Shown piece after piece: positions 49,987 through 57,881 of a DNA stretch of 57,881 nt. Within the stretch, counting starts at the first letter, position 1, and each line of letters begins with the position of its first letter. The notes beneath the pieces were generated by a model, which worked only from the letters and a program-made list of their open reading frames with translations, did no database searches and was not told where the DNA came from. Source of the DNA: an uncultured Verrucomicrobia subdivision 3 bacterium (GTDB taxonomy: Bacteria; Verrucomicrobiota; Verrucomicrobiia; Limisphaerales; UBA11358); contig CAIQKM010000051.1 of the NCBI GenBank assembly GCA_903872345.1, positions 1 to 57,881 on the forward strand. The letters are read 5' to 3'. Both the position numbers and the translations under genes were made by a program.

Positions 49987-51123
49987 TTACTTCTCCGCCT
50001 TCTCCGCTTTATCCCCCTTCGCCGGTTTCTCCGGCGTCACGAGCGCCGCCGCGCGCTTGGCGTGGATGGCTTCAATGATCGCCTTGGCGAGTTCCGGCTT
50101 TTCAATCAGCGCCTTCTTGGCCGCGTCCTTGCCCTGGCCGATGAGATCACCATTGAACTGGAGCCAGGCGCCCTTCTTTTCCACGGCCCCACAGGTAATG
50201 CCCACATCCAGAATGCTGCCTTCCTTGTCGATGCCGTGGTTGTAAATGATGTCGAACTCGGCCTCCGCAAACGGCGGCGCCACCTTGTTCTTCACGATCT
50301 TGACGCGCGTATGGTTGCCGATCGCGTTGCCGGCCGCGTCCTTGATCATGTCCTTCCGGCGGATGTCAATGCGCACGCTCGCGTAAAACTTCAGGGCCTT
50401 GCCGCCAGGGGTGGTTTCGGGATTGCCGAACATCACGCCGACCTTTTCACGCAACTGGTTGGTGAAGATGCACGTGGTCTTGGACTTGTTGAGAATGGCC
50501 GTGAGCTTGCGGAGGGCCTGACTCATCAACCGCGCCTGCATGCCCATGGTGGCCATGCCCATTTCGCCTTCCAATTCCGCCTTCGGCACCAGGGCCGCCA
50601 CGGAGTCCACCACGATCACGTCCAGCGCATTGGACCGCGCCAGCGTCTCGCAAATGGTCAACGCTTCTTCGCCGGAATCGGGCTGCGAAACCAGCAGGTC
50701 ATCCAGGCTCACGCCCAGCTTCTTCGCATAACCGGGATCCAGCGCATGTTCCGCGTCAATAAAAGCGGCGAGACCGCCCGCCTTCTGGGCATTGGCGATC
50801 ACGTGCAACATGAGCGTCGTTTTACCGGAAGATTCCGGACCAAAGATTTCCACCACGCGACCGCGGGGCAGGCCGCCCACGCCCAAGGCGAGGTCAATCG
50901 CCAGGCCGCCGGTGGGAATGACTTCAATCTGCCGTTGGGCCTGCGCATCGCCCAACCGCATGATCGCGCCGTCGCCGTAGGCTTTGGTGATGCTCGAAAT
51001 GGCGGCTTCCAGATCGCGCTCGCGGGCGGCGGCGACCTTGGGGTCGATCACGGCCACGGCCTTTTCGGCTTTGTCAGCCTTTTCGACGGTTTTCTCGGCG
51101 GTTTTTTCAGCTTTGGGCGGCAT
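49987..51123 (-). CDS. recA: Recombinase A
   Basis: This 378-residue protein pairs homologous DNA and activates LexA-type self-cleavage. It has Walker [10 protein letters not shown], Walker [13 protein letters not shown], the L1 loop [20 protein letters not shown], and L2 [22 protein letters not shown] with the Arg-Ile-Asp-Ile-Arg-Arg core. The N-terminus has an unusual [18 protein letters not shown] charged extension of about 25 residues, and the C-terminus ends in [10 protein letters not shown]. No canonical LexA operator is recognised upstream. It is divergent from the GH43-like giant gene. Confidence 0.97.
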   Translation of the reverse strand: MPPKAEKTAEKTVEKADKAEKAVAVIDPKVAAARERDLEAAISSITKAYGDGAIMRLGDAQAQRQIEVIPTGGLAIDLALGVGGLPRGRVVEIFGPESSGKTTLMLHVIANAQKAGGLAAFIDAEHALDPGYAKKLGVSLDDLLVSQPDSGEEALTICETLARSNALDVIVVDSVAALVPKAELEGEMGMATMGMQARLMSQALRKLTAILNKSKTTCIFTNQLREKVGVMFGNPETTPGGKALKFYASVRIDIRRKDMIKDAAGNAIGNHTRVKIVKNKVAPPFAEAEFDIIYNHGIDKEGSILDVGITCGAVEKKGAWLQFNGDLIGQGKDAAKKALIEKPELAKAIIEAIHAKRAAALVTPEKPAKGDKAEKAEK

Positions 51124-51162
51124 AGTATTGATAAATTTTTGGGCGGTTAAATCCGGTTGGCA

Positions 51163-51191
51163 ACGCTAGTGCAACTCCGGGCTTTAGTCAA
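51163..51191 (-). promoter_or_regulatory. Candidate sigma-70 promoter of recA
   Basis: On the minus strand TTGACT (51186-51191) and TAGCGT (51163-51168) are spaced by exactly 17 bp, about 40 bp before the recA ATG. The -35 is good and the -10 weak. Confidence 0.35.
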
Positions 51192-51334
51192 TGCGTCCGT
51201 TTACACCAATTCACCTTTGGCCGCCCCTCCTTAGTTCAGCCTTAAGCATTTAGCCTTCAGCTTTTGGGCATAGATGTGGCCTCATCATGCCACTACCTCG
51301 TTTTTCCGGTTGATGTTATCATTTCAGTCATACC

Positions 51335-54300
51335 ATGTTTAAGTATCCCCTCGCCTTGCGGATAACTGGCGCAACTGTCCTTGGCTGGCTGCTCCAGGGT
51401 TTCCTCCTGCTGCCGGGCACTGTCCGCGCCACGGTCTTCAACGACCCGATGATGCAGGGCCAGGACCCGGAAGTGGAATTCCACAACGGCCAGTTCAATC
51501 TCGTCCAAAGCGATGGCTGCAACGTCCACCTGCGCCAGGCCGGCACCCCCGGCGGTCTGATCGCCGCCGCAGACCAAATCATCTATTCCCCCGGCTGCTC
51601 CAATCTGTGGGCTCCGGAAATCCACTGGTTTAACACCAACTGGTTTATTTATTACAGCATCGACACCGGCAGCTCCGGCAACGAACGCGTGCACGTGGCC
51701 CAAAGCGCCGGCACCAACATCACCGGCCCCTACACGGAACGCGGCGTGCTGTTCAACAGTTTCTGGAACATTGACGGCAGTGTCTTCGCCGCCACCAACG
51801 GCCAGCTCTATTTCATCTTTTCCGGCAACCCGTCCGGCAGCCAGAACATTTACATCGCCCCCATGAGCAACCCCTACACGCTCAGCGGCACGCCGGTAAT
51901 GATCTCGCAGCCGACCCAATCCTGGGAGACCGTGGGGACGCCCCCGTCTGTCAATGAAGGACCGTTTGGCTTCACCCACAGCGGCCGCACCTACATTGAT
52001 TATTCCGCCAGCGGTTGCTGGACGGACAGCTATTGCCTCGGCCTGCTCACCCTCACCGGCACCAACCTCATGGACCCCGCCGCATGGACCAAAACCGGCC
52101 CGGTGTTCAGTCAGCAACCCGGTGCGTACGGCCCGGGACACAACGGCATCTTCACCGATGCCAGCGGCCAGTACTGGAATATTTACCACGCCAACGATCT
52201 CAGCGGCCAGGGCTGCGGCGGCTACCGCCAGCTCCGCCTGCAACGACTGGCCTGGGATGCCAACGGACTGCCCGATTATGGCACGCCGGTGCCGATTGCG
52301 TCGTGGATTAACGACGCCACCAATTTTCTGGATGCGCAGTTTCTGCTGAATGAAACCGGCGGCACCAATGCGGCCAATCAGATCGTGGCCCTCCAGGGAA
52401 ACCTGAACGGCTCTCCGGTGTGGCAGCAGCCCGGTCTGCATTTAAACGGCACCAACAATTACGTGGATTGCGGTGCCTCCGTGGGCAACGATGTGCAGAA
52501 CGCCCTGACACTGACCGCCTGGATTCGGCCGGACAGCTTCATTGACTGGGCGGGCATCGTGTGCAAAGGCACGAACACCGAACCGTACGCCATGCAAATC
52601 TGGGGTGATGGCTCCCTGCGCTTCACCGCCAACTTTGGTTCGCCCCCCGGCGGCGTAAGCGGCGGTTCCTGGAATTCCACCGCCAAGCTGGCCACCAATC
52701 AATGGCAGCGGGTGGCTGTGACTTATGATGGCGCGACCATCCGGTTTTATATCAACGGCGTGCTCGACGCCAATCAGCCCGCCGCCACCCTGCGCTTTGG
52801 CGTGGTGAATGAACCGTTGACCATTGGTGCCGACCTGCCGGGCGCAATCGAATATTTTCAAGGCACCATCGCCGATGTCCGGGTTTATGGCCGGGCCTTG
52901 GGCACCGCCGAGATTCAAGCCCTCCCCGCCCTCCCCGCGCCAGGCCTGATCTGGAACGGCCTCAACAACGGTTTCCCCAACGGCAACTGGGATCTGGTCA
53001 CCACCAACTGGCTGCAAGCCGGCCTCACGCCCGCCAGCTATGTGGACACCGCCATCCTCACCTTCAATGACAGCGCCGCCGGCACCACGACCGTCAACAT
53101 CCGCACCAACGTCACCCCCGGCTCCCTGACCGTCAGCAACAACGCGCTCAACTACGTCTTCACCGGCCCCGGCAGCATCACCAACACTCCCTTGCTCAAG
53201 CTGGGCCCCGGCCGGCTGACCCTGGCCATTACCAATACCTTCGGCAGCGGCACGCCCTCGCAAATCCTAAGTGGCACCGTCGTGCTGGCCGCGCCCACCA
53301 CTTTCGGCGGCGAGGGCGAATTCTGGCTGGGCAACAGCACCAACAGCGGCGCGAGTCTGATCATTTCCAACACCACGGTGAACGTCACCAACAACTATTT
53401 CGCCATCGGCCGGGCCGGTGGTGCGGTGGGCAATAGCTACAATGTCACCCTTACCAATGCCAATTTGAATGTGGCCCATTGGTCCTGCGGTTGGGACGGC
53501 GCTTTGGCCGGCAATGCCGCCTACCAAAACATCAGCGTCACCGGCAATTCGGTGGTCACCGACACCGGCTTGGGTAACACCGGTTTTCTGCTCGGCGAAT
53601 GCGCCGGTTCCATCAGCACGATCACCCTGGCCAATAACTCCGTCATCAGCAATCCCGTCACCTACTTTGACGTCGGCGCAAGCGGCACGGCGTATCTGAC
53701 CCTCAAGGATAATACCAGTCTGACTGTCGGGGGAGATTTCAATGTCGGGGACATCGGCAGCAGCGTGGGCATTGTGAACCTGACCGGTTCGCCCAGCCTC
53801 ACAGCCAACACCCTGTTTCTGGGTTCCGCCAATGCCGCCGGCTCCAGCGCCAACGGCACCATCAACCAGACCAATGGCACGGTGACCACGCTCAGCGCCG
53901 GCGATGGCACCTTGATCATCGGCGGCCGCAGTTCTGCCACCACCTCGGGCACGGGCGTTTACAACCTGCGCGGTGGCACGTTGAACATGGCCAACGGCGG
54001 CAACTGTTGGGTCGGCGGTTACGGCACCGGCACGCTGAATGTCAGCGGCGGCAGTGCCATCCTGTCGGGTTATGTTTCCATCGGCCGAATGGCTGGCGGC
54101 ACGGGAACGCTGAACCTCTCCGCCGGCACCGTGGCGCAAACCAATGCCGCACGATCCCTGCTTATTGGCGAGTCCGGCACCGCCACCGCCACCGTTTCCG
54201 GCATCGGTCAATTGACGGTTTCCGGCACCCAATTGACTCTGGGGGCCAATAGCACCGGCAACGGCACGGTGAATCTTAACGGCGGCAGCATCACGGTTCC

Positions 54301-55231
54301 GACGGTGGTGAAAGGCGGCGGCAATGGCACCTTCAATTTCAATGGCGGCACGCTCCGGGCCAATGCCTCTTCCTCTACGTTCCTGACCGGTCTCACCGCT
54401 GCCAACGTGCAGAGCGGCGGTGCCATCATTGACGATGGCGGGTACGCCATCACCATCGGTCAGGCCCTCGCCAATCAGGGCGGCGGCCTGACCAAAACCG
54501 GTGCCGGCACCCTCACCCTGACCGCCGCCGATATTTACTCCGGGGCCACCGTGGTGAACCAAGGCACGCTGCTGGTGAATGGTTCGCTCGCCACCGGCCA
54601 GCTAATCGTCACGAACGGTGCCATCCTCGGTGGCACCGGGGTGATCACCGGTACCGTGACCGTTGCCGGCGGAGCCACCCTCTCCCCCGGCGTCACGCTG
54701 GGCACCTTAACCGTCAGCAACAACCTCACCCTCGCGGGAAACCTGCGGATTGAAATAAATAAGTCCCTGTCTCCATCCAACGACATCACCATCGTCACCG
54801 GCAACCTGACCAACACCGGCACCGGCACGATCACCGTGACCAACGAAGGTCCGGCCTTCGCCGCCGGCGATACCTTCAAATTGTTCAGCCGCGCCCTGGT
54901 GGGCGGATCAGCAATGACCATCGCCCCCGCCCCGGGCACCGGCTTGAACTGGGTGAACCAACTGGCGGTAAACGGCTCCATCGCCGTCGCCGCGATCAGC
55001 CAGGTGCCCACCAATATCAACTGTTCCCTCACCTCCGGCCGCTTGAATCTGAACTGGCCGGCCGACCATACCGGCTGGCGATTGCTCATGCAGACCGGCC
55101 ATCTGAATCTTGGTTTCAGCCGAAACACCAACGACTGGAATACCATCGCGGGTTCAACCTTGATCAGCGCCACCAACTTCCTCATCAACCAATCGAACGT
55201 CAGCGAGTTTTACCGGCTGGTTTATCCCTAA
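51335..55231 (+). CDS. Secreted GH43-like/LamG/PATR-repeat giant protein
   Basis: This 1298-residue protein has a signal peptide (VLGWLLQGFLLLPGTVRA). The first 330 residues are a five-bladed GH43-like glycosidase with acids in GQDPEVEFHN, FWNIDGSVFA and VNEGPFGF plus GPGHNGIF. A LamG/concanavalin-like domain follows (about 330-525: LNGTNNYVDCGASVG ... GTIADVRVYGRAL). PATR beta-helix repeats run to about 1225, and the C-terminal module of about 70 residues (LNLNWPADHTGWRLLMQTG) ends SEFYRLVYP. It likely degrades an arabinan- or xylan-type glycan while attached to the cell surface or matrix. Confidence 0.87.
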   Translation: MFKYPLALRITGATVLGWLLQGFLLLPGTVRATVFNDPMMQGQDPEVEFHNGQFNLVQSDGCNVHLRQAGTPGGLIAAADQIIYSPGCSNLWAPEIHWFNTNWFIYYSIDTGSSGNERVHVAQSAGTNITGPYTERGVLFNSFWNIDGSVFAATNGQLYFIFSGNPSGSQNIYIAPMSNPYTLSGTPVMISQPTQSWETVGTPPSVNEGPFGFTHSGRTYIDYSASGCWTDSYCLGLLTLTGTNLMDPAAWTKTGPVFSQQPGAYGPGHNGIFTDASGQYWNIYHANDLSGQGCGGYRQLRLQRLAWDANGLPDYGTPVPIASWINDATNFLDAQFLLNETGGTNAANQIVALQGNLNGSPVWQQPGLHLNGTNNYVDCGASVGNDVQNALTLTAWIRPDSFIDWAGIVCKGTNTEPYAMQIWGDGSLRFTANFGSPPGGVSGGSWNSTAKLATNQWQRVAVTYDGATIRFYINGVLDANQPAATLRFGVVNEPLTIGADLPGAIEYFQGTIADVRVYGRALGTAEIQALPALPAPGLIWNGLNNGFPNGNWDLVTTNWLQAGLTPASYVDTAILTFNDSAAGTTTVNIRTNVTPGSLTVSNNALNYVFTGPGSITNTPLLKLGPGRLTLAITNTFGSGTPSQILSGTVVLAAPTTFGGEGEFWLGNSTNSGASLIISNTTVNVTNNYFAIGRAGGAVGNSYNVTLTNANLNVAHWSCGWDGALAGNAAYQNISVTGNSVVTDTGLGNTGFLLGECAGSISTITLANNSVISNPVTYFDVGASGTAYLTLKDNTSLTVGGDFNVGDIGSSVGIVNLTGSPSLTANTLFLGSANAAGSSANGTINQTNGTVTTLSAGDGTLIIGGRSSATTSGTGVYNLRGGTLNMANGGNCWVGGYGTGTLNVSGGSAILSGYVSIGRMAGGTGTLNLSAGTVAQTNAARSLLIGESGTATATVSGIGQLTVSGTQLTLGANSTGNGTVNLNGGSITVPTVVKGGGNGTFNFNGGTLRANASSSTFLTGLTAANVQSGGAIIDDGGYAITIGQALANQGGGLTKTGAGTLTLTAADIYSGATVVNQGTLLVNGSLATGQLIVTNGAILGGTGVITGTVTVAGGATLSPGVTLGTLTVSNNLTLAGNLRIEINKSLSPSNDITIVTGNLTNTGTGTITVTNEGPAFAAGDTFKLFSRALVGGSAMTIAPAPGTGLNWVNQLAVNGSIAVAAISQVPTNINCSLTSGRLNLNWPADHTGWRLLMQTGHLNLGFSRNTNDWNTIAGSTLISATNFLINQSNVSEFYRLVYP

Positions 55232-55245
55232 AACGACCGGCAAAC

Positions 55246-55359
55246 ACCGGAGCGCGCCCGTCCCCGGGCGCAGCAACGCGGCAAGCCCGAAAGCGGACGA
55301 AAAACTAAGCGGCTTGCAGGTTTGTTCACTGCTGCACCTGACGCCGGACGCGCTCCGGT
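55246..55359. other. Structured intergenic element (multi-stem RNA candidate)
   Basis: The ends ACCGGAGCGCG (55246-55256) and CGCGCTCCGGT (55349-55359) pair perfectly over 11 bp. Inside are CGCCCG/CGGGCG with a 4-nt loop (55255-55270), GCAGCA/TGCTGC (55270-55275 with 55330-55335) and, nested, GCAAGCC/GGCTTGC (55281-55287 with 55311-55317). The result is a compact branched fold of about 114 nt between two same-strand genes. It could be a small RNA, an mRNA leader element or a mobile palindromic repeat. No known class is recognised. Confidence 0.5.
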
Positions 55360-55498
55360 CAATGAGCACCAAAACAAACCTATCGTTTATCTCCCGCTAA
55401 AAGACATTTTCCAGCAACTTTCAATTGCCCCCCAAAAGAAAATGTTAAACAATCGGCCGCAACCACCAGCGTCGCCACGCTGGCCAAGACCAGCCGCC

Positions 55499-56929
55499 AT
55501 GAATATCAACTTCTGCTCCCGAACCATCCTGTTGACCCTTGCCACCGCCCTCGTCACCCTCGCCGCGCCGGGACGCGCCGAGGACGCCGTGGAAACTCCC
55601 GCCCAGCACGATGCCCGCATGGGCTGGTGGCGTGATGCCCGGTTCGGCATGTTCGTTCACTGGGGCCTTTACTCGGGTCTCGCCGGCACCTGGCAGGGCA
55701 AAACCGTCGGCACCTCCGGCGGCATGGAGTGGCTGGAGGATTATGTGAAGGCGGATACCGACACCTACGCCAAGGCCGCCATCCCGCTCTTCAAACCCAA
55801 ACCGGATTTCGCCAAGGACTGGGCCGCGCTCGCCAAAACCGCCGGCTGCCGTTACGTGGTTTTCACCACCAAACATCACGAAGGCTTTGCCCTGCACGAT
55901 TCCAAGGTCAGCACCTACACCGCCGGCGCGGTGCTGCATCGCGACCTGGTGAAAGAGATCGTTACCGCTCTCCATGAACAAGGCTTGCGCGTGGGCTTCT
56001 ATCATTCCGTCATCGACTGGCATCACGACCAATATGAATACAACCGTTCCCAGCAACTCCCCCATCCGCTGCACGGCCAGCCGTATCCGAACGGCACCCG
56101 CGATCACGCAAAATATCTCGATTACCTCTTTGGCGAGGTGAATGAGCTGATGTCAAATTACGGTCAGGTGGACGTCGTCTGGTGGGATTACAGCGCTCAA
56201 GACTTTCAGGGCCAGGAAGCGTGGCACGCCTTTGACCTCATGAAACTGGTGCGCTCCAAGCAGCCGAACATCATCATGAACAACCGCCTTTTCCGCACCT
56301 CCGATGCGGGCTGGACCAGCATGTCCACCGCCGGCTATGCCAATCATCTCGATACCAAGTACGGCGATTTCGTCACCCCCGAGCAGCACATCCCCGCCAC
56401 CGGCATGCCGGGCGTGGACTGGGAAACCTGCATGACCATGAACACCACCTGGGGCTACAGCGACCACGACCACAAGTGGAAATCCAGCGAAACCCTGATC
56501 CACAACCTCGTGGATGTGGTGAGCAAAGGCGGCAATTATCTGCTGAACATCGGACCCAAGGGCGATGGCACCATCCCTGCGGAAAGCATCCAAGCCATGC
56601 ACGACATCGGCGCGTGGATGGATGTGAACAGTGAATCCATCTACGGCACCACCGCCAACCCGCTCGGCGCCGTCACCTGGGGTCGCATCACCGCCAAGCC
56701 CGGCAAACTCTACCTCCACATCTTCGACTGGCCGGCCGACGGCAAACTGCCCGTGCCCGTAAAAACCACCGGTGCCGCCCCCACCGCCGCCTTCCTGGCC
56801 GGCGACAAATACGGCGCCATCACCGTCAAATCCACGGACACCGGCACGGAATTGACGCTGCCCGGTCAGGCCGTCTCGCCGGTGGACACCGTAGTGGTCT
56901 TGCAGGGAACGTTTGTAACGGGCAAGTGA
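55499..56929 (+). CDS. GH29 alpha-L-fucosidase
   Basis: This 476-residue secreted enzyme starts at ATG 55499 (MNINFCSRTILLTLATAL) with a signal peptide ending APGRAED. The GH29 landmarks are ARFGMFVHWGLYS, the TTKHHEGFALHDS His-His pair, VGFYHSVIDWHH, and the nucleophile Asp in VDVVWWDYS at about residue 230. NTTWGYSDHDHKWKS and GGNYLLNIGPKGDG complete the barrel. It releases terminal L-fucose with retention. A C-terminal beta-sandwich of about 80 residues follows. It completes a set of fucose- and pentose-directed enzymes in this window. Its 5' UTR contains the structured element at 55246-55359. Confidence 0.92.
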   Translation: MNINFCSRTILLTLATALVTLAAPGRAEDAVETPAQHDARMGWWRDARFGMFVHWGLYSGLAGTWQGKTVGTSGGMEWLEDYVKADTDTYAKAAIPLFKPKPDFAKDWAALAKTAGCRYVVFTTKHHEGFALHDSKVSTYTAGAVLHRDLVKEIVTALHEQGLRVGFYHSVIDWHHDQYEYNRSQQLPHPLHGQPYPNGTRDHAKYLDYLFGEVNELMSNYGQVDVVWWDYSAQDFQGQEAWHAFDLMKLVRSKQPNIIMNNRLFRTSDAGWTSMSTAGYANHLDTKYGDFVTPEQHIPATGMPGVDWETCMTMNTTWGYSDHDHKWKSSETLIHNLVDVVSKGGNYLLNIGPKGDGTIPAESIQAMHDIGAWMDVNSESIYGTTANPLGAVTWGRITAKPGKLYLHIFDWPADGKLPVPVKTTGAAPTAAFLAGDKYGAITVKSTDTGTELTLPGQAVSPVDTVVVLQGTFVTGK

Positions 56930-56974
56930 AGCGATCATCCGAACCGTTTTTCTCCCGAAAGCGCGCACTTGATT

Positions 56975-56995
56975 TGTACGCCGCCATGGCATACA
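56975..56995. promoter_or_regulatory. Candidate antitoxin operator
   Basis: TGTACGCC (56975-56982) and GGCATACA (56988-56995) form an imperfect palindrome with one mismatch and a 5-bp centre, just before and over the possible upstream start at 56986. Ribbon-helix-helix antitoxins often bind such TGTA..TACA sites. It favours the ATG at 57004 as the true start. Confidence 0.4.
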
Positions 56996-57003
56996 TTTCA
57001 ACC

Positions 57004-57303
57004 ATGGCTGCAACCCTCAAAGAGCTCAAAAGCCAGCGTTTTGTCGCCCGGGTAACTGCGGCGGACAAGGAGCTTTTCCAGCGCGCCGCCGCCCTCGAAG
57101 GGCGCTCGCTCGCCAAATTCATTACCACGCACACGCGAGAAGTGGCCCACAAGATAATTGCCCACAACCAGCAGATCCAACTGGATGCCGCCCAATCACG
57201 GCATTTTGTCGAAGCCCTGCTCGCCTCTCCGCGCCCGCCGACGCCGGCCATGCAATCGTCCATCCGGGCCTACCGAAAATCAGTGAAGAGCGATTTGGAT
57301 TAA
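57004..57303 (+). CDS. DUF1778 antitoxin (TacA-like)
   Basis: This 99-residue protein starts at ATG 57004 (MAATLKELKSQRF). An in-frame ATG at 56986 is the alternative. Its N-terminus has the ribbon-helix-helix signature of DUF1778 antitoxins (RFVARVTAADKELFQRAAAL, GRSLAKFI), and the C-terminus (HFVEALLASPRPPTPAMQSS) is the usual toxin-binding tail with a Pro-rich stretch. It should neutralise a GNAT acetyltransferase toxin and repress its own promoter. The partner lies opposite on the other strand, not in the usual operon. Confidence 0.82.
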   Translation: MAATLKELKSQRFVARVTAADKELFQRAAALEGRSLAKFITTHTREVAHKIIAHNQQIQLDAAQSRHFVEALLASPRPPTPAMQSSIRAYRKSVKSDLD

Positions 57304-57851
57304 GCCTTCCACCCGCCGGACTCCCATTCCAAAATTTCGCTCATGGGGATGAACATCCTGCGTTCGTCGAGTGGTCGGAACCCATGGCTGGCATAAAATA
57401 GCCGGGCTTTCTCATCTTTGGGATCGGTCACCACCAACACCGCCCCCACCCCGGTGCTATGGCGGGCACTCCGGCGCAGCGCATCAACCAGCAGCAGCCT
57501 GCCCACCGCCTGCCCTTTCCAAGCCAGATCGCGGGCGAGCCGACCAATGAGGGTCGCGCCCAACTGCGGGTATCGCGGCAACCGCTTCGTAACCGCTTCA
57601 GGCAATTGCTGCAAGGCGACGGCGGATTGCGATAATGTATAATAGCCGGCGATCCGCCCCGGGTCGGATTCCGGTACCAGTACAAAACACGCCGAGGCAT
57701 GCGCTTGCATTTCCTTGCGCGCCCGCGTCCGCAGAAAGTCCGTCAGATGCCATGATGGGTTGAACGCGACACCATTCAGTGCCACGCTACGAACGTAGTT
57801 CCAACTATTGATCATCACATCTATGAAAGAATACATTCTCAAACCCATCAC
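57300..57851 (-). CDS. GNAT acetyltransferase toxin (TacT-like)
   Basis: This 183-residue protein is a GNAT toxin of the type that acetylates aminoacyl-tRNA and blocks translation. It has LNGVAFNPSWHLTDFLRTRA and YTLSQSAVALQQLP near the N-terminus, RLARDLAWKGQAVGRLLLVD as the acetyl-CoA loop, and ARLFYASHGFRPL with the catalytic-type Tyr. The family usually has about 160-180 residues. The first ten or so residues may not be translated. Its stop codon overlaps that of the DUF1778 gene, which runs the other way, in a shared TTAA. No promoter can be seen because the window ends 30 bp upstream. Confidence 0.85.
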   Translation of the reverse strand: MMGLRMYSFIDVMINSWNYVRSVALNGVAFNPSWHLTDFLRTRARKEMQAHASACFVLVPESDPGRIAGYYTLSQSAVALQQLPEAVTKRLPRYPQLGATLIGRLARDLAWKGQAVGRLLLVDALRRSARHSTGVGAVLVVTDPKDEKARLFYASHGFRPLDERRMFIPMSEILEWESGGWKA

Positions 57852-57881
57852 GACACCCCCAACCGTAGCCCCGACTCCCGC

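Noticed and set aside
51124..51334. LexA operator for recA
   Set aside because: No clear CTGT-N8-ACAG or GAAC-N4-GTTC palindrome was found. The lineage's own LexA motif may differ.

Overview
The window looks like a chromosomal segment of a free-living Verrucomicrobiota bacterium, most like the Pedosphaerales/Limisphaerales. This is inferred from protein style, not from a marker-gene match. The clues are GC-rich coding DNA, giant secreted proteins full of passenger-associated transport repeats (PATR), several fucosidase and GH43-type secreted enzymes, YHYH and DUF1566 proteins, an RG/RGG-rich protein, and an almost complete lack of Shine-Dalgarno sequences.

Region 1 (1-6634) is the right-hand part of an integrative element. 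All genes read leftwards: a partial gene, an unknown protein, a RepA-like hexameric helicase, a radical SAM enzyme, a HTH protein, an unknown protein and a tyrosine integrase. It ends at a tRNA 3'-end remnant holding a perfect 10-7-10 core site. Region 2 (7149-15473) is secreted: a separately encoded propeptide-like protein, a 1.8-kilo-residue metalloprotease/LamG/PATR protein, a broken ricin-lectin gene and a beta-helix protein. Region 3 (15492-24721) is a two-component system divergent from a tight operon of YHYH/EF-hand, DUF1566, two tandem metallophosphoesterases (the second with damaged metal ligands) and a HupE/UreJ-type membrane protein. This is the best candidate here for an uncharacterised system.

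Region 4 (24828-32478) holds a GH95 enzyme with an inserted carbohydrate-binding domain, a five-bladed propeller glycosidase, a cell-wall amidase lipoprotein, a sugar-nucleotide epimerase and a PAS/PP2C phosphatase. Region 5 (32698-44327) has a second giant PATR protein, MiaB, a 25-bp inverted repeat, a pseudouridine synthase-methyltransferase fusion, two small unknown genes and the RG/RGG-rich protein.

Region 6 (44548-49025) contains a membrane-anchored serpin and a compact nitrogen-oxide-type regulon. The regulon comprises a Crp/Fnr (DNR-like) regulator, two DUF2249 proteins, a DGC-domain protein, a frameshifted YgbA-like gene and a cupin. Three promoters share TTGAC-N4-GTCAA-type boxes at a fixed distance from start codons, which predicts leaderless or nearly leaderless mRNAs. 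Region 7 (49250-57881) has a stand-alone polyvalent-type kinase domain, RecA, a third giant PATR enzyme (GH43-like), a structured intergenic element, a GH29 fucosidase and a DUF1778/GNAT toxin-antitoxin pair in unusual tail-to-tail orientation.
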